Shown: piece by piece, positions 8,529 to 17,396 of the stretch | How the letters are laid out: every line of letters begins with the position of its first letter | How positions within the stretch are numbered: position 1 is the first letter of the stretch | Assembly (NCBI RefSeq): GCF_036555685.1 | Contig: NZ_DATBKY010000316.1 | Coordinates: 14,561 to 78,560 of the forward strand | DNA: 64,000 nt | Origin: Actinophytocola sp036555685 | Lineage (GTDB): Bacteria > Actinomycetota > Actinomycetes > Mycobacteriales > Pseudonocardiaceae | Reading direction: 5' to 3' | Notes under the pieces: generated by a model | Told to the model about the DNA's origin: nothing | Databases searched by the model: none | Seen by the model: the letters and a program-made list of their open reading frames with translations, nothing else | Position numbers and translations under genes: made by a program

Positions 8529-9707
8529 TCAGCCCTTGACGCAGACCACCTGCCGCAGCTTCGCGACGATCTCCACGAGGTCGTCCTGGTTCCGGATCAC
8601 CTCGTCGATGTCCTTGTACGCGGCCGGGATCTCGTCGACGACACCGGAGTCCTTGCGGCACTCGACGCCGGCGGTCTGCTCGGCGAGATCCGCCTCGGTG
8701 AAGCGCTTGCGTGCCTTGTTCCGGGACATCCGCCGCCCCGCACCGTGCGAGGCGGACTCGAACGAGTCCGCGTTGCCGAGCCCGCGCACGATGTAGGAGC
8801 CGGTACCCATCGACCCCGGGATGATGCCCATCTCGCCGCGGCCGGCCCGGATCGCGCCCTTGCGCGTCACCAGCACCTCCTCGCCGAAGTGGGTCTCCTC
8901 GGCGAGGTAGTTGTGATGACAGCTGATCGGGTCCTCGAACGCCACCGCGGGGAACCGGCGGCGCAGCACGTCGCAGACCAGCCGCATCATCACCGCGCGG
9001 TTGCGCCGCGCGTAGTCCTGCGCCCAGAAGAGGTCGTGCCGGTAGGCGGCCATCTGCGGTGTATGCGCGAGGAACACGGCGAGATCGGGATCCGGCAGCG
9101 ACTGGTTGTGCGCGAGCCCGCGCGCGACCTCGATGTGGTGCTGGGCAAGGAGATTCCCGATGCCACGGGATCCGGAGTGCAGCATCACCCAGACCCGGTC
9201 GTCGGTATCGAGGCAGATCTCGATGAAATGGTTGCCGCCGCCGAGCGACCCCATCTGGTGCAGCGCCTTGGCCGCGTTCGCCTTCACGGCGGGCGTCAGG
9301 TCCTCGAACCGGCGCCAGAAGCTGTCCCAGTCGCCCGCGTCCCGGCTGGTGAACGCGGTCGCCTTGTGCTGCGCGAACCCGACCGGGACCGCATGCTCCA
9401 CAGCGGACCGGAGGCGGCCGAGGTCGTCGGGCAGGTCGGGCGCGGAGAGGGACGTGCGGACCGCGGTCATGCCGCAGCCGATGTCGACGCCGACCGCGGC
9501 CGGCGAGGCGGCACCTCGCATCGCGATGACCGAGCCGACCGTGGCGCCCTTGCCGTAGTGCACGTCCGGCATCACCGCGACGTGCTTGAACATCCAGGGC
9601 AGGGCCGAGATGTTGTGCAGCTGTCGCATGGCCTGGAGATCGACAGAGTCGGGCTGGGTCCACATGCGGATGTCCACATGTCCCCCGGGGATCGTCGTCG
9701 CAGCCAT
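8529..9707 (-). CDS. rtcB: RtcB-type RNA-splicing ligase
   Basis: A 392-residue member of the RtcB family, which joins 2',3'-cyclic phosphate or 3'-phosphate RNA ends to 5'-OH ends using GTP and manganese. Visible signatures are MPDVHYGKGATVGSV, VGVDIGCGM (metal-binding Cys), LGGGNHF, PGSMGTGSY and SHGAGRRMSR near residue 321, whose His is the guanylylation site. No archease gene is beside it. A TAGCCT hexamer lies seven bases before the ATG, which may be leaderless. merR begins 47 bp downstream on the same strand, separated only by the inverted repeat. Repair of damaged tRNA or rRNA is the likely role. Confidence 0.95.
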   Translation of the reverse strand: MAATTIPGGHVDIRMWTQPDSVDLQAMRQLHNISALPWMFKHVAVMPDVHYGKGATVGSVIAMRGAASPAAVGVDIGCGMTAVRTSLSAPDLPDDLGRLRSAVEHAVPVGFAQHKATAFTSRDAGDWDSFWRRFEDLTPAVKANAAKALHQMGSLGGGNHFIEICLDTDDRVWVMLHSGSRGIGNLLAQHHIEVARGLAHNQSLPDPDLAVFLAHTPQMAAYRHDLFWAQDYARRNRAVMMRLVCDVLRRRFPAVAFEDPISCHHNYLAEETHFGEEVLVTRKGAIRAGRGEMGIIPGSMGTGSYIVRGLGNADSFESASHGAGRRMSRNKARKRFTEADLAEQTAGVECRKDSGVVDEIPAAYKDIDEVIRNQDDLVEIVAKLRQVVCVKG

Positions 9708-9748
9708 GATCCTCAGGCTAGGTCGCGAGCGAAGCGCTCGCGACGGCT

Positions 9749-10645
9749 TTACAGCAGGTGCGCCTTACGCCAGAAGCGTTTCGACGGGCCGCCGATCATG
9801 CCGACCTCGCCGAGAAACTCGACGATCTTCTCGGCCATCCACCGCTTGGTTTCGTGGTGGTGCGGGTTATCCCGGGCGACCTCGCGCGCCTGCCTGGGGT
9901 CGAGGCCGACCGCCGTGTACACGCCGGGATTGACCATGATGTCGACGATCGTGTAGGCGACGACGGCCGTGACGAGACGGTGCAGCTCCAGCATCGGGCG
10001 GCTCAGCGACTCCAGCCCGCGGACCAGCTCCTCGCGTGCGTAGCGCACGTGCCGGGCCTCCTCGACGACGTGAATCCGGTTGATCATCCGGATGAACGGC
10101 TGGACGTCGTCGTTGTCCAGCATCGAGCGCTGCAGACGGTCGGTGGTCTCCTCCACGACGAGGACGGAGGCGAACATCGCGGGACCATCGATGACGGCGC
10201 CGAAGAGCTTGGCGAGCTTCCGGACGATCCGGGGCGGACCATACGCGGGCAGGCCGAGACGGGCGATTCCCTTGCCGAACATGATCGCGTGACGTGTCTC
10301 GTCGCCGATCTCGGTCAGCGCGTAGTGGGTGTGCGGGTTGCGAGGGTCGAGGTCGGAGGCGTACCGGGCGAGCAGCTGCATCAGGAGGATCTCGGTCCAC
10401 AGGCCGACGCTGGTGATGCTGCCGATCTCGTGCTTGGCGAGCTCGATCCGCTCTTCCGGAGTGAGGCGTTCCCACAGCTCCGTGCCGTACAGGGAGACCC
10501 GCTCCTCGGGAAGGAAGATCTTGCCCGCCACGAGTGGTGCGTCCCAGTCGACGTCGAGGTCGGGCTGGTAGGAGTTCCGCACGGACGAGTCGAGGAGGCG
10601 TTCGGCGGTGACCTCCCGGTCCTTCGGTCGCAGCACGCGGGCCAT
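9749..10645 (-). CDS. AurF-like di-iron oxygenase family protein
   Basis: A 298-residue protein similar to the p-aminobenzoate N-oxygenase AurF family. The ferritin-like four-helix fold carries iron ligands in ELAKHEIG, ALTEIGDETRHAIMFG, LVVEETTD and VVEEARHVRYAREE, matching paired E/ExxH sites. Such enzymes oxidise arylamines or act in lipid or natural-product metabolism; the substrate here is unknown. A TetR gene lies upstream on the same strand, and an inverted repeat sits just before the start codon at 10666-10690, so repression by that TetR protein is likely. RBS GGGGAG is about 11 bases upstream. Confidence 0.85.
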   Translation of the reverse strand: MARVLRPKDREVTAERLLDSSVRNSYQPDLDVDWDAPLVAGKIFLPEERVSLYGTELWERLTPEERIELAKHEIGSITSVGLWTEILLMQLLARYASDLDPRNPHTHYALTEIGDETRHAIMFGKGIARLGLPAYGPPRIVRKLAKLFGAVIDGPAMFASVLVVEETTDRLQRSMLDNDDVQPFIRMINRIHVVEEARHVRYAREELVRGLESLSRPMLELHRLVTAVVAYTIVDIMVNPGVYTAVGLDPRQAREVARDNPHHHETKRWMAEKIVEFLGEVGMIGGPSKRFWRKAHLL

Positions 10646-10665
10646 CGTGGACCACTCTCCCCGGT

Positions 10666-10690
10666 TAAGTGTTACCTCGCGTAACAGTTA
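10666..10690 (-). promoter_or_regulatory. Candidate TetR operator upstream of the AurF-like gene
   Basis: TAAGTGTTAC at 10666-10675 and GTAACAGTTA at 10681-10690 form an inverted repeat with one mismatch in ten and a 5-base spacer. It lies 21 bases before the AurF-like start and about 46 bases after the end of the tetR gene, the expected place for that repressor to act. Confidence 0.7.
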
Positions 10691-10736
10691 CTCGGGATCA
10701 AGGGTCCCCGGCGAGCCCACCTCTGTCAAGGCGAGG

Positions 10737-11426
10737 TCAGTCAGGGCGGACTAGGTCGCCGATGAGCTGCACGATCTCGCGGGTGACGGGGCGCAGCAAG
10801 CGGAGCCGTGACAGGCCGATGACCCGATCGATGAGCGGCACGGTCCGGTCGACGAGCAGGCGCGTCTTGCGGCAGTCCGGTGAACGGTCGTGCACCCAGA
10901 ACAGCACCACGCCCATCTCGTACAGCCAGAGGAGTTCGGGCAGCTCGGGTCGCAGCTCGGTGTCGACCTTGACGTTCGAACCATCGAGGACGCGGCGGTG
11001 CAGCGCGATCTGCGACTCGCGGGCCGGGCTCGACTCCGCGGAGAACGGGCTCAGCGGGCTGTCGGGGTCGGCCGCGTTGACGAAGAACTGCTTGCCGAAC
11101 TCGTGATAGGGGGCCGCCACATCCAGCCAGCCATGCACGACCGCGCTCAGCCGCGGCGCGAACTCGCGCTCGGTGCTCAGCGCCTCCTCGCAGGCCTGTG
11201 CGTGGAGCTCGGCGATCCGGTCGTAGAAGCCCTGGACGAGCTGTTCCTTGGAGGAGAAGTAGTAGTACGCGTTGCCGACCGAGACCCCGGCCTCCCTGGC
11301 GATCGCCCGCATCGTGGTCTTCGCGTAGCCGTTCTCCTGGAACAGGCGCAGCGCCGTCTCCACGATGAGGGTCCGTGTCGCCTCACTCTTGGCAGTCCGC
11401 ACGACCGTGCCGGGGGATTCGGTCAC
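10737..11426 (-). CDS. TetR-family transcriptional regulator
   Basis: A 229-residue repressor. The N-terminal HTH is clear: LIVETALRLFQENGYAKTTMRAIAREAGVSVGNAYYYFSSKEQLV at about residues 18-62. The C-terminal ligand domain begins near residue 75. The start is GTG 11426, with TACGGT ending exactly six bases upstream (leaderless pattern); GTG 11429 is adjacent and possible. It is transcribed in the same direction as the AurF-like gene, which it probably controls through the inverted repeat at 10666-10690, and divergently from a secreted endonuclease/phosphatase-fold gene. Confidence 0.9.
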   Translation of the reverse strand: MTESPGTVVRTAKSEATRTLIVETALRLFQENGYAKTTMRAIAREAGVSVGNAYYYFSSKEQLVQGFYDRIAELHAQACEEALSTEREFAPRLSAVVHGWLDVAAPYHEFGKQFFVNAADPDSPLSPFSAESSPARESQIALHRRVLDGSNVKVDTELRPELPELLWLYEMGVVLFWVHDRSPDCRKTRLLVDRTVPLIDRVIGLSRLRLLRPVTREIVQLIGDLVRPD

Positions 11427-11574
11427 CACGTCACCGTATCGCCGGGCGACCCGGGCGCCCTGCGATTCAGACCGATGGCGGATGGTCCGACCGCACGGGC
11501 GGGTGTTCACTCGGGCATCACCCGCTGTGGCCGCGGCGCGCAATGGCTGACGGGGCCGATCCTGGAGGTGGATC

Positions 11575-12789
11575 ATGATTCGACGACTGTGGATCGTGCC
11601 CGCGCTGGCACTGGCAGCCGGCGCGCTGACCGCGCCCGCGGCGCAGGCCGCTCCGGCGGGACATCACAACCGGCACGAGCCCGTCCGCTTCGCGACCTTC
11701 AACGCCTCGCTCAACCGCGCCGCCGCGGGCCAGCTGGTGACCGACCTGTCGACGCCGGACAACGCGCAGGCCCGCGAGGTGGCCGAGGTCGTCCAGCGCA
11801 ACCGGCCGGACGTGCTGCTGATCAACGAGTTCGACTTCGTGCCGGACCACGCGGCCGCCGACCTGTTCCGCGAGAACTACCTGGAGCGCGGGCAGAACGG
11901 CGCCCGGCCGATCCACTACCCGTACGCGTTCGTCGCGCCGTCCAACACCGGCGTGCCGACCGGCTTCGACCTCAACCGCGACGGCCGCACCGACACCGGC
12001 GACGACGCGCATGGCTTCGGCGCGTTCGAGGGCCAGTTCGGCATGCTCGTGCTGTCGAAGTACCCGATCGACACCCGCGGGGTGCGCACGTTCCAGAAGT
12101 TCCGCTGGGCGGACATGCCGAACGCGATGCTGCCCGACGACCCGGCCACGCCGGCACCGAAGGACTGGTACTCGCCGGAGATCCTGAACGTGCTGCGGCT
12201 GTCGTCGAAGTCGCACTGGGATCTGCCGATCCGGATCGGCCACCGCATCGTCCACTTCCTGGTCTCGCACCCGACCCCGCCCACCTTCGACGGCCCAGAG
12301 GACCGCAACGGCACGCGCAACCATGACGAGATCCGGTTCTTCGCCGACTACGTGACCCCGGGCAAGGGTGGCTACATCTACGACGACAAGGGCGGGCGCG
12401 GCGGCCTGAAGCCAGGCGCGCGGTTCGTCGTCGCCGGCGACAACAACTCCGACCCACTCGACGGCGACAGCGTGCCCGGCGCGATCCAGCAGCTGCTGAA
12501 CGCACCACGCGTGATCGACCCGATGCCCGGCAGCGTCGGCGGCGAGCGGGCGGCGCAGGAGCAGGGCGGCGCGAACCTCACGCACCGAAGCGACCCGTTC
12601 TTCGACACGGCCGACTTCAACGACCAGGCGCCGGGCAACCTCCGGGCGGACTACGTGCTTCCCTCACGCGGCCTTGTCCCGCTCCACGGCGAGGTCTTCT
12701 GGCCGACGTCCGACTCGCCGCTCGCCCGGCTCAACGACGCCTCCGACCACCACCTCGTCCGGCAGGACATTTTCGTTCCCGGGCGCTGA
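11575..12789 (+). CDS. Secreted endonuclease/exonuclease/phosphatase-family protein
   Basis: A 404-residue protein with a Sec signal peptide (MIRRLWIVPALALAAGALTAP, cleavage near AQA-AP at residue 26). The mature part has the EEP fold: FATFNASLNR at the N-terminus (metal-binding Asn), INEFDFV (Glu metal ligand), FVVAGDNNSDPLDGDS (catalytic D-x-N) and a terminal SDHHLVRQD. A calcium-type segment DLNRDGRTDTGDD sits near residue 140. Family members cleave nucleic acids, inositol phosphates or sphingomyelin, so the substrate is open. The start has GGAGGTGG three bases upstream. It is probably monocistronic; the next gene starts 156 bp downstream. Confidence 0.88.
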   Translation: MIRRLWIVPALALAAGALTAPAAQAAPAGHHNRHEPVRFATFNASLNRAAAGQLVTDLSTPDNAQAREVAEVVQRNRPDVLLINEFDFVPDHAAADLFRENYLERGQNGARPIHYPYAFVAPSNTGVPTGFDLNRDGRTDTGDDAHGFGAFEGQFGMLVLSKYPIDTRGVRTFQKFRWADMPNAMLPDDPATPAPKDWYSPEILNVLRLSSKSHWDLPIRIGHRIVHFLVSHPTPPTFDGPEDRNGTRNHDEIRFFADYVTPGKGGYIYDDKGGRGGLKPGARFVVAGDNNSDPLDGDSVPGAIQQLLNAPRVIDPMPGSVGGERAAQEQGGANLTHRSDPFFDTADFNDQAPGNLRADYVLPSRGLVPLHGEVFWPTSDSPLARLNDASDHHLVRQDIFVPGR

Positions 12790-12945
12790 CGGTAACCAAC
12801 AAAACACGTCCAGTTCAGGGCTTATGCCCAAAAGGGCGACAACTTCGTTCCACGGGGCCGCAACTTCGTTTTCAACGTATTTGTGGCCCTGGATCGTGCT
12901 CTCTTGGTGTGACCACAACCGCGGGGTGACCCTCATGGAGGCGCG

Positions 12946-13626
12946 ATGTTGTGCACTGCCGAGCCGGAGACGGTCTCAGCCGAGCCGGAGACGGCGGCCC
13001 TGGCCGATTCGGCGATCGCCGAACTCGAGGCCGAGCTCGCCGCCCAGCCGATCCCCGGGACGTGGTCGCGGCCCGTCACCCGGGGCAACGTCGACGCGGT
13101 GGCCGTTGCCGCCTCGGCCGGGGACACGGTGGCAACCCACGAGCTGCTGACCTACCTGCGCCCGATCATGGTGCGCTACTGCCGCGGCAAGCTCGGCCGG
13201 GTGCGTCCGGTCAGCTCGCCGGACGACGTCGCGCAAGAGGTCTGCCTCGCGGTGTACCGCGCGCTGCCGACCTACCGCCACCTCGGCCGCCCGTTCCTGT
13301 CCTTCGTGTTCGGCGTGGCCGCGCACAAGGTGGCCGATGTCCACCGCGCCGCCGCGCGGGACCGCTCGCTGCCGACCGCGGAGACACCCGACATGCCAGA
13401 CGTCGAGGAAAGCCCGGAACAGATCGCCCTCCGCCGTGAGCTCGTGGAGCACACCGGCGGCCTGCTGCGCACACTGCTGCCCCGCCAGCGCGAGATCCTG
13501 ATCATGCGCGTCGTGCTCGGCATGTCCGCACAGGAGACCGCCGAGGCCGTCGGCACGACGCCGGACGCGGTCCGGGTCGCCCAGCACCGGGCGCTCAACC
13601 GGCTGCGCCGCGCGATCATGCAGTAA
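12946..13626 (+). CDS. ShbA/SigD-like ECF sigma factor
   Basis: A 226-residue sigma-70 family protein. Region 2 spans about residues 65-135 (LTYLRPIMVRYCRGKLG, SPDDVAQEVCLAVYRALPTY, FVFGVAAHKVADVHR) and region 4 about 165-225 (LLPRQREILIMRVVLGMSAQETAEAV, TPDAVRVAQHRALNRLR). A 50-residue acidic N-terminal extension precedes them. The sequence resembles ShbA of Streptomyces, which drives the principal sigma gene hrdB, and mycobacterial SigD; that assignment is from family resemblance. The start has GGAGG four bases upstream. The upstream 130 bp are AT-rich with two CAACTTCGTT direct repeats. No anti-sigma gene follows. Confidence 0.87.
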   Translation: MLCTAEPETVSAEPETAALADSAIAELEAELAAQPIPGTWSRPVTRGNVDAVAVAASAGDTVATHELLTYLRPIMVRYCRGKLGRVRPVSSPDDVAQEVCLAVYRALPTYRHLGRPFLSFVFGVAAHKVADVHRAAARDRSLPTAETPDMPDVEESPEQIALRRELVEHTGGLLRTLLPRQREILIMRVVLGMSAQETAEAVGTTPDAVRVAQHRALNRLRRAIMQ

Positions 13627-13682
13627 CCGGACGTTTCCACCCGGCGCAACCTGGATACACCTGGTTGTGACGGAGGTGGAAC

Positions 13683-13841
13683 ATGACCTGGGTTCGCAGT
13701 CACCGGCGTAGCAACGGCCTCTTCCGCCGCAGCAGCTGGGTTCGGAGTCACCGGCGTCGGGCACCGCGGCGCCGGCCGATGCCGATCGTGCCGATCGTCA
13801 TCGCGGTCGTCGTGATTCTCATACTGATCGCATTGTTCTGA
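13683..13841 (+). CDS. Small membrane protein with duplicated WVRSHRR motif
   Basis: A 52-residue protein with a near-ideal ribosome-binding site (GGAGGTGG three bases before the ATG). The N-terminal half is strongly basic and contains WVRSHRR twice, at residues 3-9 and 19-25. The C-terminal half is one hydrophobic helix (PIVPIVIAVVVILILIALF). It lies 56 bp after the sigma factor gene on the same strand and could be co-transcribed. I recognise no family. The strong RBS and clean basic-then-hydrophobic architecture support a real gene. Confidence 0.7.
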   Translation: MTWVRSHRRSNGLFRRSSWVRSHRRRAPRRRPMPIVPIVIAVVVILILIALF

Positions 13842-13848
13842 CCGGGAA

Positions 13849-14043
13849 TCAGGCAGCCGGGCGAGCGGGCTGAGCCGACGGCACCGAAGGGGCCGTCCGC
13901 GCGGCGCGCTTCGCCCGGCGCCGCTCGTGTCGACGGGCGTACCACCACGAGTCGACCTCGACGATGACCGGCCCGAGCGCCATCAGCAGCAGCACCACGA
14001 TCGCCACCACGGCCCCGCTCCACACCAGAATCGCCTGCAACAT
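13849..14043 (-). CDS. Small basic-tailed membrane protein
   Basis: A 64-residue protein with one N-terminal membrane helix (MLQAILVWSGAVVAIVVLLLMALG), a VIVEVDSWWYARR linker and a tail rich in Arg and Ala. The start has GGAGGTGGGAG directly upstream. It converges on the 52-residue membrane protein, with only seven bases between their stops. The function is unknown; both flank the ShbA-like gene and have opposite charge distribution relative to the helix (basic end C-terminal here, N-terminal there). Confidence 0.7.
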   Translation of the reverse strand: MLQAILVWSGAVVAIVVLLLMALGPVIVEVDSWWYARRHERRRAKRAARTAPSVPSAQPARPAA

Positions 14044-14229
14044 CTCCCACCTCCGTGAACGTCCTGGTCACAGCGTCGCTCCGGAGGGCAGGCCGGCGGA
14101 TCGGTCGATCAGGCACCGCCCGCCGGCCGACCGGTCACCGTGTGCCGGCAGGCCATTGGCCGATCGGCTGACCCCGCGCCCGCCGGTCGGCCGAGGCGCG
14201 GGCCGGGCGGGTCCAATACGTTTCTGCGC

Positions 14230-15915
14230 ATGACACCGATCCCGGTGCCGCATCGCTGGCTGGCCGCGTTGCTCGGCGCCGCGCTGCTCGTCGACCTCGC
14301 GCTCGCCGGTACGAACAGCCTGCGTGAGGGCCTGCCCGCGCTGCCGGGCGCGCTCGCGCTCTGCGTGTGCGCGTACATCGCGCTGACCCGGCCGGTGACC
14401 GGCGCCATGACCGGCGCGGCCGTGCTCGTCGGTTCCACCGCGGTCATCCGCTACGCCGATGCCGTCCCGGTCTCGCTCGGCATCCACGGCATCGTGCTCT
14501 CCGAGCTGCTCGCCGGGGCGACGCTCGTCGTGCTGGTCGTGTGGCGGTGCTCGCCGCTCGTCTCGGCCGGCTGCGTCGCGCTTCTGGTGTTCGCCGGCCT
14601 CATCGCGATGAGCGTGCGGGGGAACCCGTGCGACGGGACGTTCTGCACCACGCCCTACGAGCTCATCAGCGGCGGAGACCTCTACAGCTCACTCGTGTTC
14701 GGGCTGTGCGTCCTGCTGCTTTCCGTCGGCATCGGCGCCTACCTGCGGCGCGTCAGTCACACCCGGGTCGTGACGAAGACCGACGAGCTCATCCGCAAGC
14801 AGTGGCCGCTCGCCGCCGCACTCGCCGTGCTGTTGCTGCTCCAGGCGGGCCAGACCGGTCTCGCGGGGTTCGGTTCGCTCGTCGGAGCGGCCCTCGCCGG
14901 GGTGTGCGCGTTCTTCGCACCCCGCGCCCCGCTGCGGTACGCGTTGCTCGGCGCGGTCGCGCTCGCCGCGCCGATGCTCGTCCTCGGCGGCGCCGGGCCG
15001 GGCCTGCCGCTGTCGTTCACGGGGCTCGCCGCGAGCATGGCGATGACCGCCTACGCGGTGCGCTACCTCGAGCTGCGAGCGGCCGCCGGAGCCACCGCCG
15101 CGCTCGCGTTCACCAACGTGGTCGGCCTTGTCCTGCGGGGCACGCTCGCGCCCGACATCCTGCTGTTCCTCGGCCTGCTGTTCGTCGTATCGGTGGCGAC
15201 CGGGTGGTACTTCCGTTCGCGGGACCGGGAACGCAGCCAGACCGTCAAGGCGGCGGTGACCTCCGCGCAGCAGGGCGAGCGGATGGCACTCGCCCGCGAG
15301 CTGCACGACGTGGTGGCCCACCACGTCACCGGCATCGTCGTGCAGGCACAGGCCGCGCTGCTCGTCGCGGACCGGAACCCGGACGTCGCCGTGCCCGCGC
15401 TGGAGAAGATCGAGCGCAGCGGGACCGAGGCGCTGACCGCCATGCGCACGCTCGTCGGGAGCCTGCGCGACGGCACCGCGGCGTGGACCGCGGGTGACTC
15501 CGACGCGACCGGACAGGCCACCACCGACCTCGACGCCGACATCCGCGCGCTGGCGGAGAACTACATCGGCCCGGCTCCGACGCTCGAGCTCGACCTGCCC
15601 GAGCAGCTGCCGCACGAGGTCGGCAGGTCGGTGCTGCGGCTGGTGCAGGAGTCGCTGACCAACGTCGGCAAGCACGCGCCGGGTGCGACCGACGTGCGGG
15701 TTCGGGTTGCGAGCACCGAGGACGAGCTGCACATCCGCGTGACCGACGACGGCGCGCAGCGGCCGGCGAACCCCGCCGGCGGGTCGGGCGGCTACGGTCT
15801 GGTCGGCATGCGGGAACGGGTGGAGCTGCTCGGCGGCCGGTTCGAGGCGGGGCCGAGCGGTTACGTCGGCTGGTCGGTCGAGGCGTGGCTGCCGTTGCGG
15901 AAAGAGGGGGCATGA
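14230..15915 (+). CDS. NarL-type sensor histidine kinase
   Basis: A 561-residue membrane kinase. About ten hydrophobic segments fill residues 8-330, then the HisKA_3 dimerisation domain has the phosphoacceptor in RMALARELHDVVAHHVTGIV. The HATPase domain follows with the N box (VLRLVQESLTNVGKHA) and a GYGLVGMRERVELLGG G box. The start at 14230 is preceded by TACGTT seven bases upstream, so the mRNA may be leaderless; ATG 14140 is less likely. The stop overlaps the response regulator ATG by 4 bp (ATGA), so the two form a two-component system. The stimulus is unknown. Confidence 0.92.
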   Translation: MTPIPVPHRWLAALLGAALLVDLALAGTNSLREGLPALPGALALCVCAYIALTRPVTGAMTGAAVLVGSTAVIRYADAVPVSLGIHGIVLSELLAGATLVVLVVWRCSPLVSAGCVALLVFAGLIAMSVRGNPCDGTFCTTPYELISGGDLYSSLVFGLCVLLLSVGIGAYLRRVSHTRVVTKTDELIRKQWPLAAALAVLLLLQAGQTGLAGFGSLVGAALAGVCAFFAPRAPLRYALLGAVALAAPMLVLGGAGPGLPLSFTGLAASMAMTAYAVRYLELRAAAGATAALAFTNVVGLVLRGTLAPDILLFLGLLFVVSVATGWYFRSRDRERSQTVKAAVTSAQQGERMALARELHDVVAHHVTGIVVQAQAALLVADRNPDVAVPALEKIERSGTEALTAMRTLVGSLRDGTAAWTAGDSDATGQATTDLDADIRALAENYIGPAPTLELDLPEQLPHEVGRSVLRLVQESLTNVGKHAPGATDVRVRVASTEDELHIRVTDDGAQRPANPAGGSGGYGLVGMRERVELLGGRFEAGPSGYVGWSVEAWLPLRKEGA

Positions 15916-16568
15916 TCCGGGTACTGATCGCGGACGACCAGGAGATGGTGCGTGCCGGGTTCCGGATGATCCTGGAGACGCAGGACGACATCGAGGTCGT
16001 GGCAGACGTGGCGGACGGGATCGCGGCGGTCGCGCGGGCCCGGGAGCTGCGGCCGGACGTGTGCCTGCTCGACATCCGCATGCCGGGCATGGACGGGCTC
16101 GAGGTGACCAAGGCGCTCGCGGGGCCGGGCGTGGCCGACCCCCTGAAGGTCGTCGTGGTCACGACGTTCGACCTCGACGAGTACGTCAACGCCGCGTTGT
16201 CCAACGGCGCCAACGGTTTCCTGCTCAAGGACGCCGGCCCGGCGCTGCTGCTGGAGGCGGTCCGGGCGGCCCACCGCGGTGACGCGCTGGTGTCGCCGCA
16301 GATCACCGTGCGCCTGCTGCGTCACTTCGCTTCGACGAACGCGGTGCCGGCCGCTCCCGCCGACGCGCCGAGCGAGCCGCTGACCGAACGCGAGACGGAC
16401 GTGGCGAAGGCGGCCGCGCGTGGGCTGACCAACACCGAGATCGGCGCCGAGCTCTACCTGTCGCTGTCCACGGTCAAGACGCACCTCGCCGCGGTGCAGG
16501 CGAAGATCGGTGCCCGCAACCGCGTCGAGGTCGCCGCGTGGGCCTGGCGAACAGGCCTGATGAGCTAG
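15912..16568 (+). CDS. NarL/LuxR-family response regulator
   Basis: A 218-residue regulator. The receiver domain (residues 1-120) holds the acidic pair DD near 9-10, phospho-acceptor Asp in CLLDIRMPGMDG and the conserved Lys in FLLKDAG. The LuxR HTH domain is ETDVAKAAARGLTNTEIGAELYLSLSTVKTHLAAVQAKIG near residues 158-200. It is translationally coupled to the kinase upstream. Its TAG stop shares four bases (CTAG) with the stop of the convergent lipoprotein gene. Targets are unknown. Confidence 0.94.
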   Translation: MIRVLIADDQEMVRAGFRMILETQDDIEVVADVADGIAAVARARELRPDVCLLDIRMPGMDGLEVTKALAGPGVADPLKVVVVTTFDLDEYVNAALSNGANGFLLKDAGPALLLEAVRAAHRGDALVSPQITVRLLRHFASTNAVPAAPADAPSEPLTERETDVAKAAARGLTNTEIGAELYLSLSTVKTHLAAVQAKIGARNRVEVAAWAWRTGLMS

Positions 16569-17239
16569 CCCCGGATAGTCGCAACGGTCAGCTGGTTGCC
16601 GGGCGGGTTGCCCGCGCAGCCGGTGCCGGGTGCTGCCACGTACATCGAGTCGTACTCGTGCGGTGGGTACACCCGCAGGCCGCGGACCGAGGTCGGCCTG
16701 CACGCCGCCGGGTCGTAGTTGCGCACCTGCACGAAACCGACCGGCGCGAACACCGTCATACCCGGCTTCAGGCTGATCGCCGCGCCCTTGGTGCCCTCGC
16801 GGAACGCGGCGGGGCCGACCTGATGCCCGTCCTCACCGGCCACATAGGACACACCAGGGAAGCCCTGGATCTTGCAGGTCCGGCTGCCCTTGTTGGTAAA
16901 CCGCAGCTCGCGGTACATGGTGCCCGCCGCGGCGTCCCCGCCGCCGAGGCTCAGCTTGAGGTCGGCCACCTTGCACTCCGACGGGTCGGACGCCGGCGCG
17001 GGCTTCTCGCCACCCGGCTTGACCGTGCCGTCGACCGGCGGCTGCGCCTCGGGTCCCTTGCTCGAGGTCGCCGTGCTCGGCGGCTCGGTCGTGGACGGCG
17101 GCGCTTCCGCTGCCTCGGAGATCGACGGCACGCCCGGATCCTGCGCGTTGCTCGCGCTGTCCTGACATCCCGCCATGAACAACGCGACGGCGACGCCGCC
17201 GCAGACGACCGCGACCCGGCTGATCCTGTTTCGCAGCAT
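16565..17239 (-). CDS. DUF4232-domain lipoprotein
   Basis: A 224-residue exported lipoprotein with a lipobox (LFMAGC, Cys near residue 25). A Pro/Ser/Thr/Glu-rich linker runs to about residue 85. The C-terminal DUF4232 domain has the pattern LRFTNKGSRTCKIQGFPGVSYV and a final conserved Cys (APGTGCAGNP), likely a disulfide. Such proteins are common at the actinomycete cell surface; function unknown. RBS TGGAGG lies about nine bases before the ATG. It is convergent with the response regulator and shares the CTAG stop overlap. Confidence 0.85.
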   Translation of the reverse strand: MLRNRISRVAVVCGGVAVALFMAGCQDSASNAQDPGVPSISEAAEAPPSTTEPPSTATSSKGPEAQPPVDGTVKPGGEKPAPASDPSECKVADLKLSLGGGDAAAGTMYRELRFTNKGSRTCKIQGFPGVSYVAGEDGHQVGPAAFREGTKGAAISLKPGMTVFAPVGFVQVRNYDPAACRPTSVRGLRVYPPHEYDSMYVAAPGTGCAGNPPGNQLTVATIRG

Positions 17240-17353
17240 GGTGATTCGCCTCCAGACCTGGCCCCGAAACCTCTGGATGCCTTCACTGAGAGGACGTGCC
17301 GACCCGCTCTCGGGTTGCTTGGTAACCAGGACTACCCGCGATCGGACAACAAC

Positions 17354-17385
17354 AAACGGTCACCGAGGCTTGTCGGTGACCGTTT
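17354..17385. terminator. Intrinsic hairpin terminator
   Basis: AAACGGTCACCGA at 17354-17366 pairs perfectly with 17373-17385 around a 6-base loop. On the minus strand it follows the stop of the 144-residue membrane protein by 11 bases and ends in A/T pairs, so it probably ends that transcript. It also lies upstream of the lipoprotein gene. Confidence 0.85.
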
Positions 17386-17396
17386 GCCCAGGTTGT

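Noticed and set aside
8526..9956. Long plus-strand reading frame antisense to rtcB, starting at the palindrome ATG
   Set aside because: It mirrors rtcB on the opposite strand and its amino-acid composition is Arg/Val/Asp-rich shadow. rtcB has all family motifs. Only the promoter symmetry is kept as a finding.
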